The notes: a model not told the origin generated them from the letters alone. A stretch of 64,000 bases of DNA from Antarctobacter heliothermus (GCF_002237555.1 NZ_CP022540.1:2795001-2859000), one strand, 5' to 3'. Positions 17,339 to 25,869 are shown, numbered from the stretch's first letter. Program-made: numbers and translations.

Positions 17339-18457
17339 CTGTCAAATCTGTTTTTCTACGGCACGCTGCGGCATCTGCCGCTGCTTGAGCTTGTGTTGGG
17401 CCGGGTGCCTGACATAGTGCCTGCCCGCTTGCCGGGGCACGCGGTGGTCTGGGCCGAGGGGCAGGCCTTTCCGCTGGTGATCGAACGCGACGGCGGCATG
17501 GCAGAGGGCGTTTTGGTGCGCGGCCTCAGCGATGAGGACCGCGCCGCGTTGGATTTCTATGAGGGTGGCTTTGTCTATGCATTGCACCCAGTGAATGTCG
17601 ACACCGCCGAGGGGCCGCATGCGGCGGAGGTGTATTTCCCCCAGACGGACCGATGGCGTCCGGGGGCAGATTGGTCTCTGGACGATTGGGCCGCGCGTTG
17701 GGGCGCGGTGACCATGGGGGCCGCGCGTGAGGTGATGGACCGGCGTGGATCGTATGATGCGCGTGAGGTGGCGGGGATGCTGCCGTTTTTCCGCGCCCGT
17801 GCCTGGGCAGAGCAGATCGCCGCCAAAGGCGCGCCGCAGACGGTGCGTCGGGCCAGTGGCATGGAAGATGTGGATTATCAGGGGGTGCGCGGCACGCCGT
17901 ACAAGGGCTTCTTTCGGATCGATCCCTTTCGGCTGCGCTATCGCCGCTTTGATGGCGAATGGAGCGCGCCGCTAGAGCGGGAGTGTTTCATTGCCTTCGA
18001 CGTGGCGCTGGTGCTGCCGTATGATCCGGTTCTGGACAAGGTGCTGCTGATCGAGCAGATGCGCTTTGGACCGATCCATCGCGGCGATCCGGCCCCTTGG
18101 ATATTGGAGGCGGTGGCGGGCGTGGTCGATGCGGGGGAGGCCCCCGAAGAGGCGGCGCGGCGTGAGGCTGTGGAAGAGGCCCATGTGGACGTGAAAGAGT
18201 TGCGTCTGGCCTGCCGGGGCTATGCCTCGCCCGGGTATACCACCGAGTTTTATCATTCCTATGTGGGTCTGTGTGACCTGTCCGGGCGGGACAAGGGGCT
18301 GGCCGGACTGGATGAGGAAAATGAGGATATCCGCAGCCATGTGATCCCCTTCGATCAGGCGATGGAGCTGGTGGAGACGGGGGAAATCAACGCCCTGCCA
18401 CTGGTCATGCTGATCAATTGGGTGGCAGCGCGGCGGGATCAGTTGCGCGCGGGCTGA
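17339..18457 (+). CDS. trgB: TrgB: gamma-glutamylcyclotransferase-like plus NUDIX hydrolase fusion
   Basis: About 372 residues with two domains. The N-terminus (S-N-L-F-F-Y-G-T-L-R-H) is a GGCT/AIG2-like fold; the C-terminal half is a NUDIX hydrolase with a good box (G-V-V-D-A-G-E...R-R-E-A-V-E-E-A-H-V, about residues 261-283), like ADP-ribose pyrophosphatases. This architecture matches TrgB. The start is unusual: GGAGG (17329-17333) is correctly spaced for a CTG at 17339, and no ATG, GTG or TTG in frame keeps the F-F-Y-G-T-L motif; the first standard codon is GTG at 17393, inside the domain. So either CTG is used or a base differs from ATG. Confidence 0.85.
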   Translation: MSNLFFYGTLRHLPLLELVLGRVPDIVPARLPGHAVVWAEGQAFPLVIERDGGMAEGVLVRGLSDEDRAALDFYEGGFVYALHPVNVDTAEGPHAAEVYFPQTDRWRPGADWSLDDWAARWGAVTMGAAREVMDRRGSYDAREVAGMLPFFRARAWAEQIAAKGAPQTVRRASGMEDVDYQGVRGTPYKGFFRIDPFRLRYRRFDGEWSAPLERECFIAFDVALVLPYDPVLDKVLLIEQMRFGPIHRGDPAPWILEAVAGVVDAGEAPEEAARREAVEEAHVDVKELRLACRGYASPGYTTEFYHSYVGLCDLSGRDKGLAGLDEENEDIRSHVIPFDQAMELVETGEINALPLVMLINWVAARRDQLRAG

Positions 18458-18464
18458 ATATGGG

Positions 18465-18480
18465 TGTCCACGCGTGGACA
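18465..18480. promoter_or_regulatory. 16-bp perfect palindrome after trgB
   Basis: TGTCCACGCGTGGACA is perfectly palindromic with no spacer and begins 8 bp after the trgB stop. There is no T tract, so it is unlikely to be a terminator. It looks like a binding site for a dimeric DNA-binding protein; its size is like that of parS but the sequence is not the parS consensus. Function unknown. Confidence 0.45.
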
Positions 18481-18933
18481 GCGGTTCGGTCACGAAAAAT
18501 CAAGGGCTTACAGAGACGGTTTTACCTTTCGGTAACTTTTGAGCGGGCCGACGAACGGCGCTAGTCCCGGTCTGAACGACCGAAACATCGCCCCGCCCGC
18601 CGTCCCCGGCCACTGACCTGCGATAGGTCACTTGCGCTTGTTTCAAGCAGCGAGATCCGCTTGGCAGGCGGCTAGAACACCCGCGTAGACCGTGGCAAGG
18701 CGTGCCGTTTGCACCCGGACGTGTGAGATCCTTTGCGACGGCGCAGGATCGGGCGGGGTGTGGTGATCCAGAAACGCTTTGCGACCGGGTTTCGGTTCAC
18801 TTCGGGCTGCACAGGGTCCGCTGCGAATGGGCATAAAGCCAATCCAGATGTAGGGCGTTTATTTGGTATTTGAAATGCGCAATAAGATGTGCTAGAGAAT
18901 GCGCATCCAAAATGCCTGTTTCTGGAGAAACTC
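18481..18933. other. Intergenic stretch upstream of the small membrane protein gene
   Basis: About 450 bp with no convincing gene on either strand. The last 70 bp are A+T-richer and carry a near inverted repeat, GATGTGC (18886 area) and GCGCATC, plus two copies of AATGCGCA, which could be a promoter/operator for the small protein-haemoglobin pair. The rest shows nothing recognisable. Confidence 0.45.
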
Positions 18934-19089
18934 ATGACCCTTTCCGAAGTCTTCCTGTGGCCGGGCACCAAGGCCTGCGAAAAAATGGGCGTCGATCCGG
19001 AAGGGGAGGCAGGATTGCTGCGCTGGATGGTCAACACGCTTGTTTATCTGGTGCTGTGCCTGATCGTTGTCTGGGTGCTGGTTGTTTGA
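18934..19089 (+). CDS. Small single-helix membrane protein
   Basis: A 51-residue protein, MTLSEVFLWPGTKACEKMGV..., with a soluble N-terminal half and one strong C-terminal membrane helix (W-M-V-N-T-L-V-Y-L-V-L-C-L-I-V-V-W-V-L-V-V). TGGAGAAA precedes the ATG at 18934. The open frame extends upstream to 18889 without a ribosome site. The stop is 2 bp from the start of the truncated haemoglobin gene, which argues that it is real and co-expressed. Function unknown; it might tether or assist a membrane oxidoreductase (speculative). Confidence 0.75.
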   Translation: MTLSEVFLWPGTKACEKMGVDPEGEAGLLRWMVNTLVYLVLCLIVVWVLVV

Positions 19090-19091
19090 GT

Positions 19092-19475
19092 ATGCCGCCG
19101 CGCATTCCCGTGACCGTGGCGCAAATTGAAACGGTCGTGGCACAGTTCTACGCCCGCGTGCGCGCCCACCCGGTTCTGGGGCCGGTGTTTGCCGCCCATG
19201 TGACAGACTGGCCGCTGCATGAGGCCAAGATCGTGCGGTTCTGGCGCAACGCCCTGTTGCTGGAGCGGTGTTACAACGGCAATCCGATGCAGGTGCATGC
19301 CGCTGCGGGCAACGTCAAAAGCGCGCATTTCACGGTCTGGCTGTCGCTGTTCGATGCTGTGCTGGAACAGGAACTGCCGCCGATGCTGGCCGCATCATGG
19401 TCGGCGCTGGCCCACAGAATCGGTCGCGGGCTCAGCTATGGTTTGCCAGAAAACGCGCTGGGCTGTCCGATCTAG
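19092..19475 (+). CDS. Group III truncated haemoglobin
   Basis: A 127-residue haem protein of the group III (trHbP) class; relatives bind O2 and handle NO or reactive sulfur/oxygen species, but physiological roles are mostly undefined. Visible features are the helix-B tyrosine (Tyr20 in Q-F-Y-A-R-V), H-P-V-L-G-P-V-F, and the proximal His79 in K-S-A-H-F-T-V-W-L, with R-I-G-R-G-L-S-Y-G at the C-terminus. The ATG at 19092 lies 2 bp after the small membrane protein gene. Its 3' end touches the convergent interrupted oxygenase gene. Confidence 0.9.
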   Translation: MPPRIPVTVAQIETVVAQFYARVRAHPVLGPVFAAHVTDWPLHEAKIVRFWRNALLLERCYNGNPMQVHAAAGNVKSAHFTVWLSLFDAVLEQELPPMLAASWSALAHRIGRGLSYGLPENALGCPI

Positions 19476-20245
19476 TCGAAAACCAGTTCAGGAACACCAA
19501 AATATCCGGCCCAGTCGTTTGGGTCGGTATAGGCTGAGGTTCCTTTGGGGACATAGTGCAGGAACACAAGGTTGCAAAAGGCGTCCTTGTTCGGTGCGGT
19601 GCCTGCGATCCGGTCCCGGTAATGATACTGGGAGCTGCCCGAAAAGATGATCGCCTTGCCCGGTGTCAATTCATAGGGCCGAAAGCCGAGGTCCGGATCG
19701 TTTTTCAGATCTTCCTGCCAGTTTTCGGAAAACCCTGTTTCCGGCTCGGGCCAGGGGACGACGCGGCTGAAATGAATCGGCCAGATGTCGGATTGATCGA
19801 TACACAGATCGACCGTCCATTTGGCCTGTGGGGCGTCCATGTGAATGGGGCAGACCCCCATGGCCCAATACATCGACAGAAAGTTGTAGCACGGTTCAAC
19901 CTCTTAGCCGACCAACGCGCCGACCCGTTCAGCCATGCGCGCCTGCAAGTCATTGAAAAGCGTATGGTTATGGATGACCAAACGGCCAAAGGTCTTTAGC
20001 TCATGCATTTCGAATTGCGACTTGCCGGTGTCACGAATGACATCTCTGGCGGCGGCATGATCGGTGGCGTCGATGAAGTCCTCAATCTCGATCACTTTGA
20101 AATCGGGCCGTGTCCGCAGTTTGTCCATGGCCGTATCGAAGGTCTGGAGCGTGTCGGGGGTATTCTGTGCCAGATACTCTCTGGCGGCGGCATGTCGGTT
20201 CATCCAAGGGCTGTCATACCAAGGGAATCGGGGTGTAACCTTCAA
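19472..20245 (-). pseudogene. Oxygenase-like gene interrupted by an in-frame TAA
   Basis: Two open frames in the same register, 20245-19904 and 19903-19472, are separated by one TAA (19906-19904). Joined they give about 257 codons: M-K-V-T-P-R-F-P-W-Y-D...E-R-V-G-A-L-V-G-stop-E-V-E-P-C-Y-N-F-L-S-M-Y-W-A. The C-terminal half has H-M-D-A-P-Q-A and a later H-Y-R-D-R-I, compatible with the H-x-D...H metal site of 2-oxoglutarate/Fe(II) oxygenases. GGAGACAACGTT precedes the ATG. A single C-to-T change (CAA to TAA) would explain the break. The second half has an internal ATG at 19873 but no ribosome site. Oxygenase assignment is tentative. Confidence 0.6.
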
Positions 20246-20672
20246 CGTTGTCTCCTGAATGCGGTGTCAAAAATAATTGTCCCGACGGTTCGGGAATGTG
20301 CAGCTATTCAAGCATTTAGCGATGGTTTTGTACTGCGTTCAAGGGGGGGGTGATGCGGAGTTCCGCAGTTGGCCCTGAGTGTCCTGACCTAGAGCGATCC
20401 GCGGGCAGGGCGGCGGGCTAGTGCGAGAAAAACATGCGGAAATCTTGCCGTGACCCGCGCGTGTCAGCAGTGGGTGTGCACGGGGTCGGGGCGAATGGAC
20501 CATTAATTTTTAGGCCATGCGGTTGAAATCATATGAAACGACAACAGGTGACACGATCTGAAACGCCAAGCCGCTGTGGGGGCATGGACCGCGCCGGGCC
20601 ACAGCTTCGGCGGCTTGAGTTCCCCCCACACGGGCCCTAAACCAAGGGCAACCGGGATCGAAAGGACATGTC
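20246..20672. other. Intergenic stretch upstream of cysK
   Basis: About 430 bp between the divergent oxygenase-like gene and cysK. It holds the promoters of both, a run of eight G residues (20343-20350) and an A+T-rich patch around 20500-20540 that is the likeliest cysK promoter region. No gene, hairpin or known riboswitch was recognised. Confidence 0.45.
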
Positions 20673-21707
20673 ATGCGCAATTCGCAGGACCTCGCACAGG
20701 CCGTCGGGCATACGCCGCTGATCAAGCTTCGCAAGGCGTCGGAACTGACCGGCTGTGAGATCTGGGGCAAGGCAGAGTTCATGAACCCCGGCCAGTCGGT
20801 CAAGGATCGTGCGGCGCTGTACATCATCAAAGACGCTATCGCCAAAGGCCAGCTGGAGCCGGGCGGTACGATTGTCGAAGGCACCGCAGGCAACACCGGC
20901 ATTGGCCTTGCGCTGGTCGGCGCCTCGATGGGCTTCAAGACGGTGATCGTCATGCCCGAGACGCAGAGTCAGGAAAAGAAGGACATGCTGCGGCTGGCCG
21001 GTGCCGAATTGGTGCTGGTGCCGGCGGCACCTTACAAGAATCCGAACAACTATGTGCGCTATTCGGGCCGTCTGGCCGCAGAACTGGCCAAGACGGAGCC
21101 GCATGGTGCGATCTGGGCGAACCAGTTCGACAATGTGGCCAACCGTCAGGCGCATATCGAAACCACCGGCCCCGAGATCTGGGAGCAGACCGGCGGCAAG
21201 GTGGATGGGTTCCTCTGTGCGGTCGGTTCCGGCGGCACGGCGGCGGGCGTTGGCATGGCGTTGCAGCCCAAGGGTGTGAAATGCGGCATCGTCGATCCGA
21301 TGGGGTCGGGGATCTACACGCTGTACACCGAAGGTGAGGCCAAACCCGAGGGCAGTTCGATCTCTGAGGGGATCGGGCAGGGGCGGATCACCGCCAACCT
21401 GGAGGGCTTCAAACCCGATTTCCTGACGCAGGTCAGCGACGAAGAGGCGCTGCCGATCGTGTTTGACCTGCTGTCCGAAGAGGGGCTGTGCATGGGCGGA
21501 TCGACCGGCATCAACGTCGCGGGGGCCATCCACATGGCGCGCGAGATGGGGCCGGGGCACACCATCGTCACGGTGCTGTGCGATTACGGCACGCGGTATC
21601 AGTCCAAGCTGTTCAACCCGGATTTCCTGCGTGACAAGGGGCTGCCGACGCCGCCCTGGATGACGCGCGGGCCGTCCAGCATTCCCGGCGTATTCGAGGA
21701 CGCATGA
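20673..21707 (+). CDS. cysK: Cysteine synthase A (O-acetylserine sulfhydrylase)
   Basis: PLP enzyme that makes cysteine from O-acetylserine and sulfide in the cytoplasm. The 344-residue protein has the PLP lysine K44 in N-P-G-Q-S-V-K-D-R, the substrate loop E-G-T-A-G-N-T-G-I-G (69-78) and the phosphate-binding glycines G-S-G-G-T-A-A-G. CysK is linked with tellurite tolerance in several bacteria, and in Rhodobacter sphaeroides lies by trgAB; here trgB ends 2.2 kb upstream. Its stop overlaps the start of the mechanosensitive channel gene by four bases, forming a cysK-channel-alaX unit. Confidence 0.95.
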   Translation: MRNSQDLAQAVGHTPLIKLRKASELTGCEIWGKAEFMNPGQSVKDRAALYIIKDAIAKGQLEPGGTIVEGTAGNTGIGLALVGASMGFKTVIVMPETQSQEKKDMLRLAGAELVLVPAAPYKNPNNYVRYSGRLAAELAKTEPHGAIWANQFDNVANRQAHIETTGPEIWEQTGGKVDGFLCAVGSGGTAAGVGMALQPKGVKCGIVDPMGSGIYTLYTEGEAKPEGSSISEGIGQGRITANLEGFKPDFLTQVSDEEALPIVFDLLSEEGLCMGGSTGINVAGAIHMAREMGPGHTIVTVLCDYGTRYQSKLFNPDFLRDKGLPTPPWMTRGPSSIPGVFEDA

Positions 21708-24142
21708 CCCTGTTTTTCCGTACCGCTCTGCGTCCCGTCGCCGCCCTTCTGATTGTCCTGTTTCTCTGGGCCTCGACGGTTTGGGCGCAACAATCGACTT
21801 TGCCGGACTATACGTCGTGGGAAACCATCGCGACGCGCGCCGAATCCATGGTCGATGCCGAACGTGCCTCGGACGAGCGGCTGGAAACGCTGCGCGCCCA
21901 GGTCGCCACGTGGCGTGAGCAGTTTCAGGCCGCGCAGAACGTCAATGCCTCGCGTATCCAGACGCTTGAGGCGCAGATCAAGGCCTTGGGCCCGGAACCG
22001 GAAGACGGCACAGAATCCGCTGAAATCAAGGAACAGCGCTCGTTGCTGAGCACGCAGTTGGCGGATCAGCGTGCGCCGGTGTTGCGGGCCGAGGCGGCCT
22101 ATTCGCGCGCAAATGCCATCGTCGGCGAGATTGACCGGATCATCCGGGAACGTCAGGCCGACGCGCTGCTGGAGTTCGGGCCATCGCCCCTGAACCCGAT
22201 CCACTGGCCCGGTGCGGTACAGAACCTGCAAACCACGTTTGTGTCGCTCTGGCGGGAAATCACCGCAAACGTCGGATCGTCGTCGGCCCGGAAGGCGGCG
22301 CTGCAAAATGCGCCCACGGTCCTGTTGTATCTGATCGTCGGCATCATGTTGATTGCGCGTGGATCGATCTGGGCCCGTACCGCCGTCGACAAGTTGCGCA
22401 GCGGCACGCGCCGAGGGACCGGAGTGTTTCGCTTTCTGGTGTCGCTGGGGCAGATCCTGTTGCCTTATCTGGGCATTGTCGCGCTGCTGCAGGCGTTGAA
22501 CGCGACCGGTTTTGCCGTCGACGAATGGAACGTGCTGCTGGGCAAGCTGCCGTTCTGGGCGGCGCTGATGTTCGGCATTCGCTGGCTGGCGGATCAGGCG
22601 TTCAACAACGACGACGACGTGGCGGCCCTGCCGCTGCACGCCGACGAGCGGCCCAAGGCGCGTCGACTGGCGAACGCCTTGTCGTTTTTGTATGTGCTGG
22701 AAGATTTCATAGCCACGCTGATCGCATTTGACGGCTATCCGGCCGCAACTGCCGCTGTGGTGCAATTCCCGGTGCTGCTGTTGTCGGGCCTGCTGCTGGT
22801 GCGGCTGGGCCGGTTGCGCAATGACGCGCCGATTGTGGGCTCTGCCGCCGCGCTGGAAGAAGCGTCCGGAGATTTCCGACTGCGCTTTGCCAAACTGTTG
22901 GGTCGGATCATTCAGGTTGTGGGCGTTATCGGGCCGATCATGGCCGCGATTGGCTATTTCAGGGTCGGCGAGGCGCTGGTCTATCCCGCCGTTGCGACGC
23001 TGGCGCTGGTCGGCCTTGTCATGGTGCTGCAACGCTTCATCAACAACCTCTACGAGTTGGCGACCGGGCGGCATCCCGATAGTACCAACAGCCTGTTGCC
23101 GGTTCTGGCAGGGTTCATCCTGTCGTTGGTTGCGCTGCCGATGCTGGCGCTGATCTGGGGCGCGCGGGAAGCCGATCTGACAGAGATCTGGGACCGGGCG
23201 CAGGAAGGTATCTCGCTGGGGGATACGCGGATCTCGCCGACGTCGATCATTGTGGTGATCGCTGTATTCGCGGCAGGCTACATGCTGACGCGTTTGATGC
23301 AGGGGGCGCTGCGCACCTCTGTGCTGCCCAAGACCAAGATGGATCAAGGCGCGCAGAACGCCATTGTGTCCGGTATCGGGTATGTCGGGGTGTTTCTGGC
23401 GGTGATCATCGCCGTCACCGCTGGCGGGCTGGATCTGTCGTCGCTGGCCATCGTCGCCGGTGCGCTGTCTGTCGGTATCGGTTTCGGCCTGCAAAACATC
23501 GTGTCCAACTTTGTCTCTGGCATCATCCTGCTGATTGAGCGCCCCATCGGTGAGGGCGACTGGATCGAGGTGGGCGGCACCCACGGCATCGTCAAGGACA
23601 TCTCTGTCCGCTCGACCCGGATTGAGACGTTCGACCGGTTCGATGTGATCATTCCCAACGCCGATCTGGTGTCGGGCACCGTGTCCAACTACACGCGCGG
23701 CAATTCGCTGGGCCGGATCATCATCGAGGTGGGGGTGGCCTATGGCTCTGACACCCGCAAGGTGGAACGCATCCTGCTGAACATCGCGCGCGAGCATGAC
23801 ATGGTGTTGATGAACCCCGCCCCGGCGGTGGATTTCATGAACTTCGGCGCGGATTCACTGGATTTCCGCGTCCGCGCGGTGCTGCGCGATATCGGGCAGG
23901 GCATGGCGGTGAAAACCGAAATGCGTCACCAGATTGTCGAGCGCTTTACCGAAGAAGGCATCGAGATCCCGTTTGCGCAACGCGATCTCTGGCTGCGCAA
24001 TCCCGATGTGTTGGCCGAAGCGGTGGAAAGCAAATGGACCGCCGCCGCGTCCGACCGTGAAAAATCGCAAAGCAGCACCACGCCGCGCAAGTCCACTGCC
24101 ACGATGGGCGATGAACGGGTCGGCGATGAGGATGAGGGCTGA
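21704..24142 (+). CDS. DUF3772 / MscS-type mechanosensitive channel
   Basis: An 812-residue inner-membrane protein. It has a signal peptide (ending about A-S-T-V-W-A-Q-Q), a periplasmic coiled-coil-like DUF3772 region (about 30-160; many Glu/Gln/Arg), about ten membrane helices, and a C-terminal MscS domain with the pore-helix Gly/Ala pattern (A-I-V-A-G-A-L-S-V-G-I-G-F-G-L-Q-N-I-V-S-N-F) and the beta domain E-R-P-I-G-E-G-D-W-I-E-V-G-G. It is of the KefA/YbdG-like large type and would release solutes on hypo-osmotic shock. The last 40 residues are low-complexity and charged. Overlaps cysK by ATGA; alaX follows 2 bp later. Confidence 0.92.
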   Translation: MTLFFRTALRPVAALLIVLFLWASTVWAQQSTLPDYTSWETIATRAESMVDAERASDERLETLRAQVATWREQFQAAQNVNASRIQTLEAQIKALGPEPEDGTESAEIKEQRSLLSTQLADQRAPVLRAEAAYSRANAIVGEIDRIIRERQADALLEFGPSPLNPIHWPGAVQNLQTTFVSLWREITANVGSSSARKAALQNAPTVLLYLIVGIMLIARGSIWARTAVDKLRSGTRRGTGVFRFLVSLGQILLPYLGIVALLQALNATGFAVDEWNVLLGKLPFWAALMFGIRWLADQAFNNDDDVAALPLHADERPKARRLANALSFLYVLEDFIATLIAFDGYPAATAAVVQFPVLLLSGLLLVRLGRLRNDAPIVGSAAALEEASGDFRLRFAKLLGRIIQVVGVIGPIMAAIGYFRVGEALVYPAVATLALVGLVMVLQRFINNLYELATGRHPDSTNSLLPVLAGFILSLVALPMLALIWGAREADLTEIWDRAQEGISLGDTRISPTSIIVVIAVFAAGYMLTRLMQGALRTSVLPKTKMDQGAQNAIVSGIGYVGVFLAVIIAVTAGGLDLSSLAIVAGALSVGIGFGLQNIVSNFVSGIILLIERPIGEGDWIEVGGTHGIVKDISVRSTRIETFDRFDVIIPNADLVSGTVSNYTRGNSLGRIIIEVGVAYGSDTRKVERILLNIAREHDMVLMNPAPAVDFMNFGADSLDFRVRAVLRDIGQGMAVKTEMRHQIVERFTEEGIEIPFAQRDLWLRNPDVLAEAVESKWTAAASDREKSQSSTTPRKSTATMGDERVGDEDEG

Positions 24143-24144
24143 CG

Positions 24145-24855
24145 ATGGATCTGTACCGTGAGGATGCCTATCTGCGGGACGCCCCCGCAGAGGTGGTGGC
24201 GCTGACCGATGAGGGCGGGATTGTCCTGTCGCGATCTGTCTTTTACCCCACGGGCGGCGGGCAGCCCGGCGATAGCGGTTGGCTGGAATGGGGCGGGCAG
24301 CGTCTGCCCATCGCCACCACGTTAAAGGGTGAAGCGGGCGCATCGGTTCTGGTGCCGTCGGAACCCGCGTCGCTGCCGCCGGTTGGCACGCAGGTGATGC
24401 AGGAACTGGATTGGGAACGCCGTCACAAGCTTATGCGGATGCACACCGCGCTGCATCTGTTGAGCGTGGTGGTGCCGCTGCCGGTGACGGGTGGGCAGGT
24501 TGGCGCGGGCACCGGGCGGCTGGATTTCCTGATGCCCGAACCGCCGCAGGACCGCGAGGCAATCGAACAGGCGCTGAACCGGCTGGTGGACCGCGATCTG
24601 GAGGTCAGCGACGGCTGGATCTCCGAGGCCGAACTGGATGCGCGGCCCGATCTGGTCAAGACCATGTCGGTGCAGCCGCCGCGCGGTGCCGGCGAGATCC
24701 GTTTGGTCCGGATCGGCACCGGGTCTGAGCAGGTGGATCTGCAACCCTGCGGAGGCACCCATGTGGCGCGCACCGGAGAGATCGGCGCGCTGAAGCTGGG
24801 CAAGATCGAAAACAAGGGCAAGCAGAACCGCCGGGTGAACATCGCGTTGGTTTGA
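24145..24855 (+). CDS. alaX: Alanyl-tRNA editing protein AlaX
   Basis: Free-standing editing domain that hydrolyses Ser-tRNA(Ala) (and sometimes Gly-tRNA(Ala)), protecting translation fidelity. 236 residues, the AlaX-M size. The zinc site is complete: H-x3-H in M-R-M-H-T-A-L-H-L-L and C-x3-H in L-Q-P-C-G-G-T-H. The N-terminal beta-barrel begins with D-A-Y-L-R-D-A and F-Y-P-T-G-G-G-Q-P-G-D. It is 2 bp downstream of the channel gene and so in the cysK operon, an odd but tight arrangement. Confidence 0.95.
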   Translation: MDLYREDAYLRDAPAEVVALTDEGGIVLSRSVFYPTGGGQPGDSGWLEWGGQRLPIATTLKGEAGASVLVPSEPASLPPVGTQVMQELDWERRHKLMRMHTALHLLSVVVPLPVTGGQVGAGTGRLDFLMPEPPQDREAIEQALNRLVDRDLEVSDGWISEAELDARPDLVKTMSVQPPRGAGEIRLVRIGTGSEQVDLQPCGGTHVARTGEIGALKLGKIENKGKQNRRVNIALV

Positions 24856-24939
24856 GTCGGCGCAGCCGCAGGCTGGGCAGAACAGGTGCGGCGCGGTATT
24901 CTGCCGGGATTGAATGATTTCAAACCGGAGGATTTCGAC

Positions 24940-25290
24940 ATGCGCCTGGTCTTGGTATTTTGCGGCCTTGCGGCGGTCGCGCCCGTTTCCGCCGAGGTCG
25001 ACACCCCTGCCTTTCTCCAAAGTTGCCGCGACCTGCATCAAGGCCGCGCGGGCGGCGCGACATGCGAGGCCATGTTGGAAGGCGCGCTGGGAGCCTTTAG
25101 CCTGCTTGGCGCGGATTACATGCCGCTGTCAGCGGAAATGGGCTATTGCCTGATGCCCGACATGACCGCCACCGAGGCCGCCACAGCCATTGTGCGTTAT
25201 GCTGATCGCGACCCGGAGTGCGCCCAGCTGGCGCATTTTTCCATGTGCATGAACCTTGCGTTTCAACAGACCTATGGCGGGTCTTGTTGA
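24940..25290 (+). CDS. Small secreted cysteine-rich protein
   Basis: A 116-residue exported protein. GGAGGA precedes the ATG at 24940 and the first 18 residues (MRLVLVFCGLAAVAPVSA) form a signal peptide. The mature part has six cysteines (S-C-R-D, T-C-E-A, Y-C-L-M, E-C-A-Q, M-C-M-N, and C-terminal Cys), suggesting disulfides in the periplasm. The pattern G-Y-C-L...A-T-A-I-V-R-Y...A-L/F-x-x-x-Y-G-G-S-C is loosely like the Rap1a/Tai immunity fold, but this is weak. It follows alaX by 84 bp. Confidence 0.72.
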   Translation: MRLVLVFCGLAAVAPVSAEVDTPAFLQSCRDLHQGRAGGATCEAMLEGALGAFSLLGADYMPLSAEMGYCLMPDMTATEAATAIVRYADRDPECAQLAHFSMCMNLAFQQTYGGSC

Positions 25291-25455
25291 TCAGGGTGCG
25301 GGCGTGATCCAAAGGCGCGCTTGCGCGCACAGGTTCAGCGCCTGCGGCGCGGGTCTGGGGGCGGGGAGACGTGTCTTGAAGATCATGTGCGGGTGAGAGC
25401 GGGCACAGCTTCTGGATTCACCTGAACGAAGATCGGGTGTGGGTGTGGTTGCGGG

Positions 25456-25869
25456 TTAGCGTTTCTTGAGCGGGACGCCGTAGAGTTCCATGCGGTGGCC
25501 CTTGAGCCGGTAGCCGAGTTTTGCGGCGATCTTTTCTTGGAGTGCTTCGATGTCGGGGTCGACGAATTCGATCACTTCGCCGCTGTTGAGGTCGATCAGG
25601 TGGTCGTGGTGTTCGCGTTCCGCGTCCTCGTACCGGGCGCGGCCATCGCCGAAATCAACGCGTTCAAGGATGCCCGCCTCTTCGAACAGTTTGACGGTGC
25701 GGTAGACCGTGGCGATCGAGATGTTGGGGTCACGCGCCGAGGCGCGGGCGTAGAGATCCTCTACGTCCGGGTGATCGGTGGCGCTGTCCAGCACATCGGC
25801 GATGGTGCGGCGCTGTTCTGTCATGCGCAGGCCTTTGGCGGCGCAACGGTCGGCGATGGTGTCTGTCAT
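25456..25869 (-). CDS. Fur family regulator (Fur/Mur type)
   Basis: A 137-residue metal-dependent repressor. The winged-helix part has T-E-Q-R-R-T-I-A-D-V-L, D-V-E-D-L-Y-A-R-A and S-I-A-T-V-Y-R-T-V-K-L-F-E-E-A-G-I; the dimer/metal part has E-H-H-D-H-L-I-D-L-N-S-G-E-V-I-E-F. This C-terminal pattern is that of Fur rather than Irr or Zur; in Rhodobacterales and rhizobia such proteins often sense manganese (Mur), so metal specificity is open. It overlaps the upstream EamA gene by ATGA and is the last gene of a DUF533-EamA-fur unit. Confidence 0.9.
   Translation of the reverse strand: MTDTIADRCAAKGLRMTEQRRTIADVLDSATDHPDVEDLYARASARDPNISIATVYRTVKLFEEAGILERVDFGDGRARYEDAEREHHDHLIDLNSGEVIEFVDPDIEALQEKIAAKLGYRLKGHRMELYGVPLKKR

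Noticed and set aside
15540..17345. 601-codon open frame on the minus strand
   Set aside because: Antisense to cfa and trgA; shadow composition.
18514..18535. TTACC-TTTC-GGTAA hairpin followed by CTTTT
   Set aside because: Only a five-base-pair AT-rich stem; too weak and too far from trgB to call a terminator.
20343..20350. Run of eight G residues upstream of the interrupted oxygenase gene
   Set aside because: Could suggest phase variation, but it is not in a coding region or at a recognisable promoter spacer.
21599..23797. 732-codon open frame on the minus strand
   Set aside because: It is antisense to cysK and the MscS channel, with His/Arg/Gln-rich composition typical of GC-rich shadow frames.
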